A stretch of 37,323 nt of DNA, taken from positions 1 to 37,323 of the forward strand of contig DASTIS010000278.1 in the NCBI GenBank assembly GCA_035717365.1, read 5' to 3'. Shown piece after piece: positions 16,552 to 24,565 of the stretch (the stretch's first letter is position 1; every line of letters begins with the position of its first letter). The position numbers and the translations under genes were made by a program. The notes beneath the pieces were generated by a model. It ran no database searches. It was given only the letters and a program-made list of their open reading frames with translations, and was not told the DNA's origin. Source of the DNA: 66-474 sp035717365. Its GTDB lineage: Bacteria > Pseudomonadota > Gammaproteobacteria > Xanthomonadales > Rhodanobacteraceae.

Positions 16552-17678
16552 GTCGTTTCCCCGCCCCAGCCATCGAGCACTTGCGAATAGGCGTTCGCCC
16601 ACAGACGCCCCACGGCTTCGAATGAAAGCGTGGCGTCGAAATGCGCGCGCACCTGTTGCGGCGACGCTCGCTCGGTTGCCGCGAGAAACAGCGCGTCGGC
16701 CAGATGCGCAGCGTCACCGCACGGCCATAGATGTCCGATGCGGCCATTGCCGGTCAGTGCGCGGAACGCCGGAATATCCGTCAAGACGGGCATCGCGCCG
16801 CAGGCGATTGCCTCGATCGCAGCGTAACCGCTGCCCTCGGCACGGCTGCCCGATACGTACAGGTCGGCCGACCGGAGCAACAACTCGACGCACGCGTGCG
16901 GCACCTTGCCGAGCAGATGCACCCGCCCCGCCAGTCGTGGGTCGTCGGCGATCCTCGCCCGCACTTCAGCCAGCATCGGTGCCGCCCCAAACGCGCACCA
17001 CAGCCGCAGACCCGGCAGACGCGACGCGACATGCGCGACACCTTCGAGTACCGTCATGGGATCCTTGCCGCGGGCCAGGCGCCCCACCCACAGCACGCAC
17101 GGGTCGCCATACAGGTCCGTCGCGGCGCGTGCGCGCAAACGATCGCCCGGCGTGAAACGGCTGCTTGACTCGGGAATTGCAAAAAGTCGTGTGGCAGGAT
17201 CGAACATGCCGGCCGCCACGAACGGTTGCGCCTGGTCGATGGCCGTGAAGGCAATGCCGGACGCCATTGCAAAGCGGCGGCGATGGCGCGGCCGTCGCCA
17301 CCAACGAGGCGGCCGGTCCGCGTGGTCCTGGAACAGGATCGGCAATGCCGGTGACAATTGTCCGGCGATCGCGGCCGCTTCCTCGACGAAACCCAGACCG
17401 TGCGCGTGCAACACGTCGGCGTCCAGACCCGCCAGCACCGTCGCAAAGCGACGGGCACGGCGCTCGGCCGTATCCGCGCTCCGGATGTCGACAAAGTGAT
17501 AATCAACGTCGTTTCGCGTGAGATGCTCGACGCGCGACGCCGCCTGCAGCACCGAAACCCGGATGCCGGCACCCGCGGTCAGCTCCGCAATATCCGCCAG
17601 CGACGGCCAGCGTCCAAGCAATGCCTCGATTCCAAGACCATCGGGCGCGGGCACGAAATTGAGTTGCGCCACGTGCAC
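16548..17678 (-). CDS. Glycosyltransferase family 4
   Basis: A 376-aa GT4 enzyme. The N-terminal acceptor domain includes LDADVLHAHGLGFVEEAAA. The donor domain shows CVLWVGRLARGKDPMTVLEG and the retaining-enzyme motif SGSRAEGSGYAAIEAIACG, followed by MPVLTD. The start is GTG 17678, 9 nt after the radical SAM stop; a second GTG two codons later (17672) is equally possible. No strong ribosome site is visible, which fits translational coupling. The reading end overlaps the next GT4 gene by 4 nt. It is presumably one of the sequential transferases that build the repeat or core of the locus glycan. Confidence 0.9.
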   Translation of the reverse strand: MHVAQLNFVPAPDGLGIEALLGRWPSLADIAELTAGAGIRVSVLQAASRVEHLTRNDVDYHFVDIRSADTAERRARRFATVLAGLDADVLHAHGLGFVEEAAAIAGQLSPALPILFQDHADRPPRWWRRPRHRRRFAMASGIAFTAIDQAQPFVAAGMFDPATRLFAIPESSSRFTPGDRLRARAATDLYGDPCVLWVGRLARGKDPMTVLEGVAHVASRLPGLRLWCAFGAAPMLAEVRARIADDPRLAGRVHLLGKVPHACVELLLRSADLYVSGSRAEGSGYAAIEAIACGAMPVLTDIPAFRALTGNGRIGHLWPCGDAAHLADALFLAATERASPQQVRAHFDATLSFEAVGRLWANAYSQVLDGWGGETT

Positions 17679-17687
17679 GTGGGCTGC

Positions 17688-19199
17688 CTATAGTCCAGAA
17701 ACCTGCGGCATGCGCAGACGCACCACCCGGTTGGCCAAGTCCAATTCCCACGGCCGGTCGTACCTGCGAAAGCGGTAGCGCCACGTCGCCATCGCGCTCA
17801 TGCCACACTTGGCCCACGGCGGCGCGCGCAAATCCTGCACGGTGGGAAAGCGGCAGCGCAGCACCGTCACGAAGTCGTGGATGCGCCGGCGCAGCTTGTC
17901 GTTCAACCACGGCGCATCGGCGTGGCACGCATACGCGACCCATTGCGGCTGCGTCCATTCCTCCAGGGTGGTCGGGAACACCACGGGCTCGCCGTGGACG
18001 TCGAACAATGGCGGGGCACGCCCCTTGCCTCGATCCTTCCGGTGCAGGCTGCTTTCCGGAAGCGGGGTGTAGATGTAGACGATGATCTCGCAGTCGGGGT
18101 TGATCCGTTTCAGATCGCGGATGAACTCGAAGGTGTGCTCGGTTTCCTCTTCCGTGTTCTCCGGCGGCGCAACCATGAAGGACAGTTCCGGAATCACGCC
18201 CATGTGCTTGCACAACTCCGCGACCGCCAGCGCCTGGTCCGGCCGCGTACCCTTGCGGATGGCCTTCAACATTTGACGATCCGGCGATTCCGCGCCCATG
18301 AACGCCATCCGCAATCGGCTCTTCTTCACGAGTTTCCAGGCGCGCCCGGACAGGTTCAGCAAGGCGTCGGTGCGCGCAAAGCACCACCACGGCATCTCGA
18401 AGTGCGCCATGATCTCCAGCAACGGGAGCATGTCCGCTTCGCGATCGAAGAAGTTGTGGTCGAAGTACTGGACCGAGTCGGCGCCAAGCGTGTGTTTCAG
18501 ATAGCCCAGTTCCTGTTCGAACCGCGCCAGCGGCGGCAACGCGGTCGCGCCGCCGAACATCGCGGCTACGCCGCAGAAGGTACAACGGAAGCGGCAGCCG
18601 AGCGCCGCCTGGTGCGCGACGGTGCGCGAACCAAGGTAGGTGCGCGCGAGGTAGCGGCGCGGGTCGCCGAGCTTGTCGTAGGGCAGCAGCGACGAGTGCC
18701 CGCCGCGCGCAAACGGTCGGCCCGGGTTGTGTGTCACGCCGTGCGCGTCTTTCCATGACAATCCCGCGATTTCGTGCAACGCCGGTCCGTGCCCGCCAAG
18801 CGACGCGATCAGTTCCGACAACGCTTGTTCGCCTTGCCCGCGGATTGCGTAATCGACGTAAGGCGCAGCCAGTGCCGCGTCGGTGTTGAGTGTCGGGAAG
18901 TAGCCGCCCCAGATGATCGGCAGGTGCGGATGACGTTCCCGCACGGCTTTGGAAACGGCGACCGCCGGCGCAACGTGCGGGCCGCCCATCACGCTGATGC
19001 CGACCGCATCGAAGTGTTCGCGTTCCAGCACGCGCAGGGTTTCGCCGACGACGTCGCGATCGAGATTGCCGTCGAGAATCCGGCTGCTCCCGGTTCTGTC
19101 CAGCGTCGCGGACAGATTCAGCAGCGACAACGGAAACCGCGCGCTGTGTCGTGACGTGATGGTCGGATTGATCAACAGCGTGTTGGGTGAATGTGTCAT
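17688..19199 (-). CDS. B12-binding-domain radical SAM protein
   Basis: A 503-aa protein. The N-terminal cobalamin-binding type domain (TLLINPTITS, then GISVMGGPHVAPA, IIWGGYFPTLNTD and IRGQGEQALSELI) spans about 1-150. The radical SAM core follows, with the cluster motif CRFRCTFC (C202, C206, C209) and downstream MAFMGAESPDRQMLKAI typical of the B12-binding subgroup. The C-terminal 130 residues contain several conserved-looking tryptophans and no named domain. The family includes BchE-, HpnP- and methyltransferase-like enzymes, but I cannot assign the reaction. The start codon lies 21 nt after the stop of the methyltransferase at 19221. This is the second such enzyme in the locus, so two radical steps may modify the same product. 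Confidence 0.9.
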   Translation of the reverse strand: MTHSPNTLLINPTITSRHSARFPLSLLNLSATLDRTGSSRILDGNLDRDVVGETLRVLEREHFDAVGISVMGGPHVAPAVAVSKAVRERHPHLPIIWGGYFPTLNTDAALAAPYVDYAIRGQGEQALSELIASLGGHGPALHEIAGLSWKDAHGVTHNPGRPFARGGHSSLLPYDKLGDPRRYLARTYLGSRTVAHQAALGCRFRCTFCGVAAMFGGATALPPLARFEQELGYLKHTLGADSVQYFDHNFFDREADMLPLLEIMAHFEMPWWCFARTDALLNLSGRAWKLVKKSRLRMAFMGAESPDRQMLKAIRKGTRPDQALAVAELCKHMGVIPELSFMVAPPENTEEETEHTFEFIRDLKRINPDCEIIVYIYTPLPESSLHRKDRGKGRAPPLFDVHGEPVVFPTTLEEWTQPQWVAYACHADAPWLNDKLRRRIHDFVTVLRCRFPTVQDLRAPPWAKCGMSAMATWRYRFRRYDRPWELDLANRVVRLRMPQVSGL

Positions 19200-19220
19200 G
19201 GCCGGAAGACGAACACGCGA

Positions 19221-19919
19221 TCAGAATGGACGCCGGAGCAGGAACGCCAGCGCCACCGGAACCTCGAGCGCGAGCGGGTCGAAGTGGGCGTCGGCAGGGA
19301 TCTCCGCGGGGTCGAGCATCGGTTCCAGCACCCGCACGATGTCCAGGCGCACGGCTGCACAGGCCGCGTGCCATTCGCTGTAGAGGTGCGGCGTGTGTTT
19401 GACAGCCAGGTGCCGGCCGCCGGACTTGAAATCGCGCGCCCATCCGAGCGCGTGTCCGATCGGATGCACGTCGCTGCACAGAACGATGCCGCCGGGCCGT
19501 GTCACGCGGCGCAATTCCGCCAGCGCGGGTTGCAGCCGATCCACGTGTCCGATCGTCAGACCGCAGATCGTCACGTCTGCGCATGCATCCGGCACCGGCA
19601 GCCTCTCCAGGTTGCCCTGCACCAGATCGATCGCGACACCACGACCGTTTACGCCCAGTTCTGCGCTGGCGCGCTCCAGCATCTCGACGGAGAGATCGAC
19701 ACCCGTGATGCGTGACGCCCCACGGTCCAGCGCGTGAAGCATGTAGCGTCCGCTGCCGCAGCCAACGTCGAGCACCGATTGTCCGTGCAGGTCCGCCGGC
19801 AGCAACGCCAGCATCGCGCGTTCCTCGGCCCGCATCACCGGGTTGTGCGCGCGCGGCGGATAGCTCGCTGCCCACAAGGCGTAGGCGTTACGCGGCTCGA
19901 GCATTTCGATCCTCGACAT
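19221..19919 (-). CDS. Class I SAM-dependent methyltransferase
   Basis: A 232-aa Rossmann methyltransferase. Motif I is SVLDVGCGSGRYML (48-61), followed by ITGVDLSVEMLERA, CADVTICGLTIGHVD and LRRVTRPGGIVLCSDVHP. The N-terminus EPRNAYALWAASYPPRAHNP resembles BioC-like and glycan-locus methyltransferases. The ATG at 19919 overlaps the amidohydrolase stop by 1 nt (TGATG), which fixes the start. Its position between the amidohydrolase and a B12 radical SAM gene suggests that it works on the same small-molecule or sugar intermediate. The acceptor is unknown. Confidence 0.9.
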   Translation of the reverse strand: MSRIEMLEPRNAYALWAASYPPRAHNPVMRAEERAMLALLPADLHGQSVLDVGCGSGRYMLHALDRGASRITGVDLSVEMLERASAELGVNGRGVAIDLVQGNLERLPVPDACADVTICGLTIGHVDRLQPALAELRRVTRPGGIVLCSDVHPIGHALGWARDFKSGGRHLAVKHTPHLYSEWHAACAAVRLDIVRVLEPMLDPAEIPADAHFDPLALEVPVALAFLLRRPF

Positions 19920-21136
19920 CAGTCGTGGCCCTCCGCAAGCGCGGGTTCGCGTACGCGTGCGTCGCGAGGTGCAACCAGTTCGAGCCCGGGCTCAAGCGCG
20001 ATGAGCGCAGGATCGGCAAGCGCCTTGGCGAGCAGTTTCGGCCGGCCGTCCAGCGTCACCGGTACCGTTGTCACGCCGGCCGCCTCGAACCACTCGGCAA
20101 AATCGGGGTCGGCAATGCGCGGTACGCCATCGCGCACCACCGCGCGAATCCGGTCGCGCCGGATGCCGACCACACTCCGCGCCGCATCGCCACCGGAGTC
20201 AGGGACGACCAGCAGGTCCGCCCGATGGCCGGTCGCGAGACTGCCATGTTGCGGCAGCCGCAGGATGCGTGCCGCATCGGTGGTCACCAGCGCCAGTGCC
20301 TCGCGCGCATCGAGTGCGCCCAAGGCGGCGACGCGCAGTTCCTCGAGCAGATCTCGCGCGCCGCTTAGCCGTGAATCGCTGCCCAGTGCCAGCCGTTTGG
20401 CTGCTTGCAGACGACGGGGATCGAGGGTGCGCCCCAGCAGGTTGCAATTGCTGGTGGGACACCAGACCACCGCGGCGCCGTTCTCGATCACGCGATCGAT
20501 ATCGCGTTCGCGCAGACCGACGCCGTGCACCAGCACGCTGTTCGCCGCAAGGCAACCCAGCGCGTCCAGTTGGGCCAGTTCCGCCTGCGCGGTGGCATCG
20601 GTGCCTTCGGCCAGATGGATCATCCACGGTCGATCGGCCGGCGTGGCATCGAAACTTTGGCGCACCGGAGGCCCGTAAGCGGGCCAGCCCAGCGTATAGC
20701 TCCAACCGTAATTGCGCAGCAACGCGACCGGGAAGTCCGCCGCGTCGAGCACCGGATGCCATGGATCGTGGTGCACCACGCAGGTCGTGCCCGCGAGCAG
20801 GTTTTTCAGTGCCCCGTGCTTGAGTCGCAATGTTTTCGGGGTGGCGAGCGCAGCGACGACCGCGGGTTCGTGGAAATGTTCCCGGAACGCCGCGATCCAC
20901 GCGTAGCTGTTCGGGAAGGGCGCGCCGATCGGCAATGGCGGCACGGCATTGACGTGCAGATGCTCGTGCGCGTTGATCAGGCCCGGCGCGATCACGTGGT
21001 CGCGCAGATCGATCCGGTGTGCGTGTTCGGGCAACGAAGCGCAGATCTTGCCAGCGGCGATCGTCAAGGGCGCGCGCGACTCGCCATCGACGGTGATCGT
21101 CCGGGCGCCCCACAGGCTGATGCGGGCGGTCGTCAT
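19919..21136 (-). CDS. Amidohydrolase-superfamily protein (TrzN/GuaD-like)
   Basis: A 405-aa metal-dependent hydrolase. Metal and catalytic residues are visible in the usual order: HxH in INAHEHLH (H57, H59), HLAEG with H174 and E177, LVHG with H204, and LGSDS with D254. This pattern belongs to the deaminase/chlorohydrolase branch, which removes amino groups or other leaving groups from purines, triazines and related rings. The C-terminal 130 residues include the composite beta domain. The start ATG 21136 overlaps the upstream methyltransferase stop (TGATG). Such an enzyme is unusual in a polysaccharide operon. A deamination or deacylation step on a nucleotide sugar or cyclitol is possible, but I cannot infer the substrate. 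Confidence 0.88.
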   Translation of the reverse strand: MTTARISLWGARTITVDGESRAPLTIAAGKICASLPEHAHRIDLRDHVIAPGLINAHEHLHVNAVPPLPIGAPFPNSYAWIAAFREHFHEPAVVAALATPKTLRLKHGALKNLLAGTTCVVHHDPWHPVLDAADFPVALLRNYGWSYTLGWPAYGPPVRQSFDATPADRPWMIHLAEGTDATAQAELAQLDALGCLAANSVLVHGVGLRERDIDRVIENGAAVVWCPTSNCNLLGRTLDPRRLQAAKRLALGSDSRLSGARDLLEELRVAALGALDAREALALVTTDAARILRLPQHGSLATGHRADLLVVPDSGGDAARSVVGIRRDRIRAVVRDGVPRIADPDFAEWFEAAGVTTVPVTLDGRPKLLAKALADPALIALEPGLELVAPRDARVREPALAEGHD

Positions 21137-21966
21137 CACCGCGCCCGCGCGCTCATCACGATCAGGAAATGGTCGCCCATGCCGCGCAACATGGGCACGG
21201 TGCCCAGGCGATCGTCGAGCCGACCCAGTGAATCGCACCACCGCCGATGACGGCGGTAGAAATCCAGCAGATACGGCGGCGGCATGAACAGTCCAAGCGC
21301 GCGATAGCCGCACAGCGAGAAATGCTCGGCGAAGGCCCGGTAGAACTCGCGTGGCAGGTAATAGCGTGTCCAGATCGTGTGACGGTTCATGCCGACCGGT
21401 GTCGCGCCGCGTGCAGCCCGCACCCATGCGCGCTTGAAGCGCCTGCGCAACACGTAGTGGCCGATTTCCCAGGGACAGATCCGGCCGATCACCGAACACA
21501 CCAGCTTGCCGCCGGGCCGCAGCAGGCGGGCGCACTCGACCGCGGCCGCTCCGAGATCCGGCACGCAGTTCAGCGGTCCCAGGTCCGAATAGATCCCGTC
21601 GAACTCGCCTTCGATCCGGTCGAGTTGATGGATTCCGACGTGCCGGGCGTCGATCCGGGAGTGCGTTGCAGCGTGCGCAGCGAGCTCCCGCGTGCGCTCG
21701 ACCATCCGTGGCGACCAGTCGGTGGCGGTGACGTGATAGCCGCAGCGCGCGAACTCGGCCGCGTCGATCCCCGTGCCACAGCCGAGATCCAGCAGCCGCG
21801 AACCCGGCGGGAGCTCGTCGCACACGGCGTTCCACAGTGCCCGCCGCATGCGCTGAATCAGCACGTTGTTGCCGCGCGGGCCGTCGTAATCGGCGGCCAC
21901 ACTGTCGAAAGCCCGGCGTGTGTCGAGGAGTTGCGATTCATTTACGGGCGTACTTCGTTCAAGCAT
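21136..21966 (-). CDS. Class I SAM-dependent methyltransferase
   Basis: A 276-aa methyltransferase with motif I SRLLDLGCGTGIDAAEF (56-72), then VTATDWSPRMVERTRELA, FDGIYSDLGPLNCVPD and LLRPGGKLVCSVIGR. The N-terminal AFDSVAADYDGPRG is the usual lead-in of UbiE/BioC-like enzymes. I chose ATG 21966; an in-frame ATG at 22002 would add 12 residues, and the frame runs back to 22179 without resembling the family. It is the first gene of the minus-strand glycan arm, so its promoter must be sought in 21967-22427. The C-terminal part, with WIR-like basic segments and PPPYLLDFYRRHRRW, may bind the acceptor. Confidence 0.88.
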   Translation of the reverse strand: MLERSTPVNESQLLDTRRAFDSVAADYDGPRGNNVLIQRMRRALWNAVCDELPPGSRLLDLGCGTGIDAAEFARCGYHVTATDWSPRMVERTRELAAHAATHSRIDARHVGIHQLDRIEGEFDGIYSDLGPLNCVPDLGAAAVECARLLRPGGKLVCSVIGRICPWEIGHYVLRRRFKRAWVRAARGATPVGMNRHTIWTRYYLPREFYRAFAEHFSLCGYRALGLFMPPPYLLDFYRRHRRWCDSLGRLDDRLGTVPMLRGMGDHFLIVMSARAR

Positions 21967-22427
21967 GGAACGTCGAACCGTCCTCAATCGGATGCCTGCC
22001 ATCGCGTGTACTTCTGCCTTGGCGGTTCGTTGGCGTCCGCACCGCGTATGCCCCGAATCGCCTCGACGGGTCTGCAGGATGGGTGCCCGTGTGGCGCGCT
22101 TTGGTTGAATGGCCGGCTGTGGGGCGATGGCGGCCCATGTGCATTCCGACTTGACACGATCGCCGGCGCACCAGTGCAATCAGCCCAACCGCTTCACGGG
22201 CCGAGGACGGCCGCCACGCATTCGAATGTTGCCGGCGACAAGTACCGACGCGCTCCGGCTGCACTGTGAGACACATTTCACCGATCGTTGGTCGGATTGC
22301 GTGGCCGTCGGAGATCAGGTCCGATCGTAAATGTCCATGGCGTATCACGGTGAGCCATGCGCGCCTGTGGGCACCTTCTGCGCCACGGCGGCCTTGGGTC
22401 GTCGTCGATTGTCGGAGTGCCGGTTGC
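21967..22427. other. Divergent intergenic region between the glycan arm and the electron-transfer operon
   Basis: 461 nt with no convincing gene. It separates the first minus-strand methyltransferase from the plus-strand porin gene and should hold both promoters. On the plus strand a TTGACA/TGCAAT pair is visible at 22151-22180. On the minus strand I found no good candidate. Part of the region (22266-22427) is open in the frame of the porin gene, so a longer porin N-terminus is formally possible. Confidence 0.6.
22151..22180 (+). promoter_or_regulatory. Candidate sigma70 promoter for the porin gene
   Basis: A perfect -35 box TTGACA (22151-22156) is followed after 18 nt by TGCAAT (22175-22180), which matches four of six positions of the -10 consensus. 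The leader to ATG 22428 would be about 240 nt. The hexamers are seen directly; activity is inferred. Confidence 0.35.
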
Positions 22428-23246
22428 ATGATGCGTGACGGTGGAAACCTGATCCTGCATCGCCTTCGCGCCAACACCGGAGCGCAGCGGCGAAAGGCGC
22501 CCTGTCGCCGCGATTCCGTCGCCAGCACGCTCGCCGCCCTCGCGGGCCGGGCGCTCCTCGCCGCGAGCCTTGCAACCTGGGTGCTGGTTCCGGTCCACGC
22601 TCGCGCGGGGGAACTGAACGGCGCGGTGTCAGTCACTTCCCAGTTGGTGGATCGTGGCCTCGCGATCACCTCGCCAACGCCGGCGCTGCAGGGTGGCATT
22701 GCCTGGACCACGACGTCGGGGTGGTCGCTGGGGCTGTCTGGCGGGGTCGAGCTGCGTTCTCCAGGCCATCTTTCCGCAGGCGTGGCCCGGGTAGCGCGCG
22801 CATGGACACTCTCGCCGAATTGGCGGATCCAGGCCAACCTGGTCTATTACCACTACGCCGGTCGCCTCGACGCCGACGTTTACGAGCCGGGCGTGTACTT
22901 GTTGTACCGCGACGTCCTGACCTTCGGTGTGTCTGGCGTCCACGTCGTGGGCGCCGATGGGCACGCACTGCACCCGGCTGCCGATCTGAATTTCCACTGG
23001 CCGATGGCCGGGGGCTTCTCCATTTCGGGAGGACTCGGCGTTGCACGCTATGCGGTGCCCTATGGGGTCCCGCCCCATGAGCACTATCACACCGGCTATT
23101 ACCGTTACGGTCAGGCGGGACTGCTTTGGAGCCACGGCGCGTGGCAGATCGAAGTCGATCGCGTCGTGGTCGATCCCGGCGCGCGCCGGTACCTCCGAGG
23201 CCGGGTCGCCTCGCCATGGCTGGCAACGGTGTCCTGGTCCTTCTGA
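22428..23246 (+). CDS. TorF-like putative outer-membrane protein
   Basis: A 272-aa protein from ATG 22428, which has GGAG at 22414-22417, 10 nt upstream. A long basic N-region is followed by the hydrophobic segment LAALAGRALLAASLATWVLV and a likely cleavage site after HARA (about residue 60). The mature part begins GELNGAVSVTSQLVDRGLAI and continues as alternating amphipathic strands ending in WLATVSWSF, with an aromatic last residue as in beta barrels. The SQLVDRGLAITSPTPALQGG stretch resembles the TorF/CHP02001 porin family (vSdY-fRG pattern). It lies 105 nt upstream of the sigma gene on the same strand and may supply the outer-membrane partner or target of that regulon, which is inference. 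Confidence 0.72.
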   Translation: MMRDGGNLILHRLRANTGAQRRKAPCRRDSVASTLAALAGRALLAASLATWVLVPVHARAGELNGAVSVTSQLVDRGLAITSPTPALQGGIAWTTTSGWSLGLSGGVELRSPGHLSAGVARVARAWTLSPNWRIQANLVYYHYAGRLDADVYEPGVYLLYRDVLTFGVSGVHVVGADGHALHPAADLNFHWPMAGGFSISGGLGVARYAVPYGVPPHEHYHTGYYRYGQAGLLWSHGAWQIEVDRVVVDPGARRYLRGRVASPWLATVSWSF

Positions 23247-23351
23247 GGTCAGGCCCTCCCCGCACCCATACCGTGCGAATCCGCAGGCCCCAGGCAACCT
23301 GCCGCCGCCGAAAGAGCACCCACCTTGGAGACTGGTCGTTCCACAGCATCG

Positions 23352-23936
23352 ATGACCGAAGCCCGAGACGAGGTCGATTCCCGCGACCGCCTGCTCCTCA
23401 AGCGCATGGCGGCAGGCGATCGCGTCGCACTGGAGACGCTCTATCGTGCCTACCACGGCGGCCTGGCGCGCTTCCTTTCGCGGTTGACGCGGCGTGCCGA
23501 CCTGATCGAGGAAATCATCAACGACTGCTTCTGGATCGCGTGGCGCAAAGCCGATGGCTTCCACGGCGATTCGCGGGTTTCCACGTGGCTCATGGGCATC
23601 GCCTATCGATGCGGGTTGAAGGCGCTGCGGCAGCGCGGCGACCAACCCGTGGACGACTACGCGTTGCGGGAAGGACGCGGTCCGTCGCACGATCCGGACG
23701 AGGATCGCCAACTGCGCGACTGGCTGGGCAAGGCACTCGAGCACCTGTCAGCGGACCAGCGGGTCGTGATCGAACTGGTTTACGGGGTCGGCAACAGCCT
23801 CGAGGAGGTCGCCACCATCACGCAGGCGCCGGTCGGCACCGTGAAGGCACGTTTGTTCCACGCGCGCGTCAAGTTGCGCAACGTGCTTCCGGTGCTCGCG
23901 GGTGAATTGCCTGCACAACGAGAGAAATTGTCATGA
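23352..23936 (+). CDS. ECF-type RNA polymerase sigma factor
   Basis: A 194-aa sigma70-family factor of group IV architecture. Region 2 is AAGDRVALETLYRAYHGGLA through EEIINDCFWIAWRKADGF and STWLMGIAYRCGLKALRQ. Region 4 is LSADQRVVIELVYGVGNSLE with the helix-turn-helix VATITQAPVGTVKARLFHAR. There is no region 1.1 or 3. ATG 23352 is chosen as the better start codon; an upstream in-frame TTG at 23325 has a weak AAAGAG site and would add 9 residues. The stop overlaps the anti-sigma start (ATGA), so the pair is co-translated. It probably directs transcription of its own operon, and its target promoter is unknown. Confidence 0.92.
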   Translation: MTEARDEVDSRDRLLLKRMAAGDRVALETLYRAYHGGLARFLSRLTRRADLIEEIINDCFWIAWRKADGFHGDSRVSTWLMGIAYRCGLKALRQRGDQPVDDYALREGRGPSHDPDEDRQLRDWLGKALEHLSADQRVVIELVYGVGNSLEEVATITQAPVGTVKARLFHARVKLRNVLPVLAGELPAQREKLS

Positions 23937-24565
23937 TCAACGAAACCAATGCCGGCAAGGATTGCCCCCGCGCCTGGGAAATCATGCCTTGGGTGCTGCA
24001 GGCCACTGCTCCACCGGAGCAAGGCGAATGGTTGATGCACCACCTTGCGCAGTGCGAGGCCTGCAGCACCGAATTCGCCCAGCAAAGCCGGCTGCGCAGC
24101 GCCTTGGCATTGCCCGCGGACGTTGCAGTCGACGTGAACGCCGGCCTGAAGCACCTGTTCGAGCGCCTCGACGCACCCGAACCGGAAACACTGCCGGATC
24201 GCCTGCACTCGGGCAGCCGATTGACCAGGGCCCTGGCCGTCGCGGTCCTGGTGCAGGCGATCGGGATCGGCGTGCTTGGCGCAAGGTTGTGGTCGGAACA
24301 GACACCGCAATACCGGACCCTCAGCCAGCCCGCGCTGCTGGAGCCCGCTGGCGCGATACGCGTCGCGCCGGATGCGTCGATGACATTGGCCAACTGGGAC
24401 AAGTTGCTGCACGATTTCGACCTGCGCGTAGTCGATGGCCCGAACGCCGTCGGTGCGTACACGGTCGTGGTGAAGGGGTCCCCGGCGACGTCCGCGCGTC
24501 TTCTCCAGGAATTGCGTGCCTCGCGCAACATCCGCCTCGCGGAGCCCGTTGGCAACGCGCCATGA
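23933..24565 (+). CDS. Membrane anti-sigma factor (zinc-finger type) with pro-region-like periplasmic domain
   Basis: A 210-aa protein. The cytoplasmic N-terminus has the anti-sigma zinc-binding pattern, C11 plus HHLAQCEAC (H37, C41, C44), preceded by WEIMPWVLQ. One membrane segment lies at about 98-118 (TRALAVAVLVQAIGIGVLGA). The periplasmic C-terminus (about 140-206) ends in YTVVVKGSPATSARLLQEL, then IRLAEPVG. The same pattern occurs in the pro-region of the subtilase encoded next. The family holds its sigma factor inactive at the membrane until a signal releases it. The start ATG overlaps the sigma stop, and its own stop overlaps the protease start (both ATGA), so the three are made in step. 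Confidence 0.88.
   Translation: MINETNAGKDCPRAWEIMPWVLQATAPPEQGEWLMHHLAQCEACSTEFAQQSRLRSALALPADVAVDVNAGLKHLFERLDAPEPETLPDRLHSGSRLTRALAVAVLVQAIGIGVLGARLWSEQTPQYRTLSQPALLEPAGAIRVAPDASMTLANWDKLLHDFDLRVVDGPNAVGAYTVVVKGSPATSARLLQELRASRNIRLAEPVGNAP

Noticed and set aside
19200..19220. Separate promoter before the second radical SAM gene
   Set aside because: The 21-nt gap has no promoter-like hexamers and fits continuous transcription.
22087..22112. Possible third copy of the 21-bp repeat
   Set aside because: Only the GCTTTGGTTG core matches well, so it is too weak to list as a repeat by itself.
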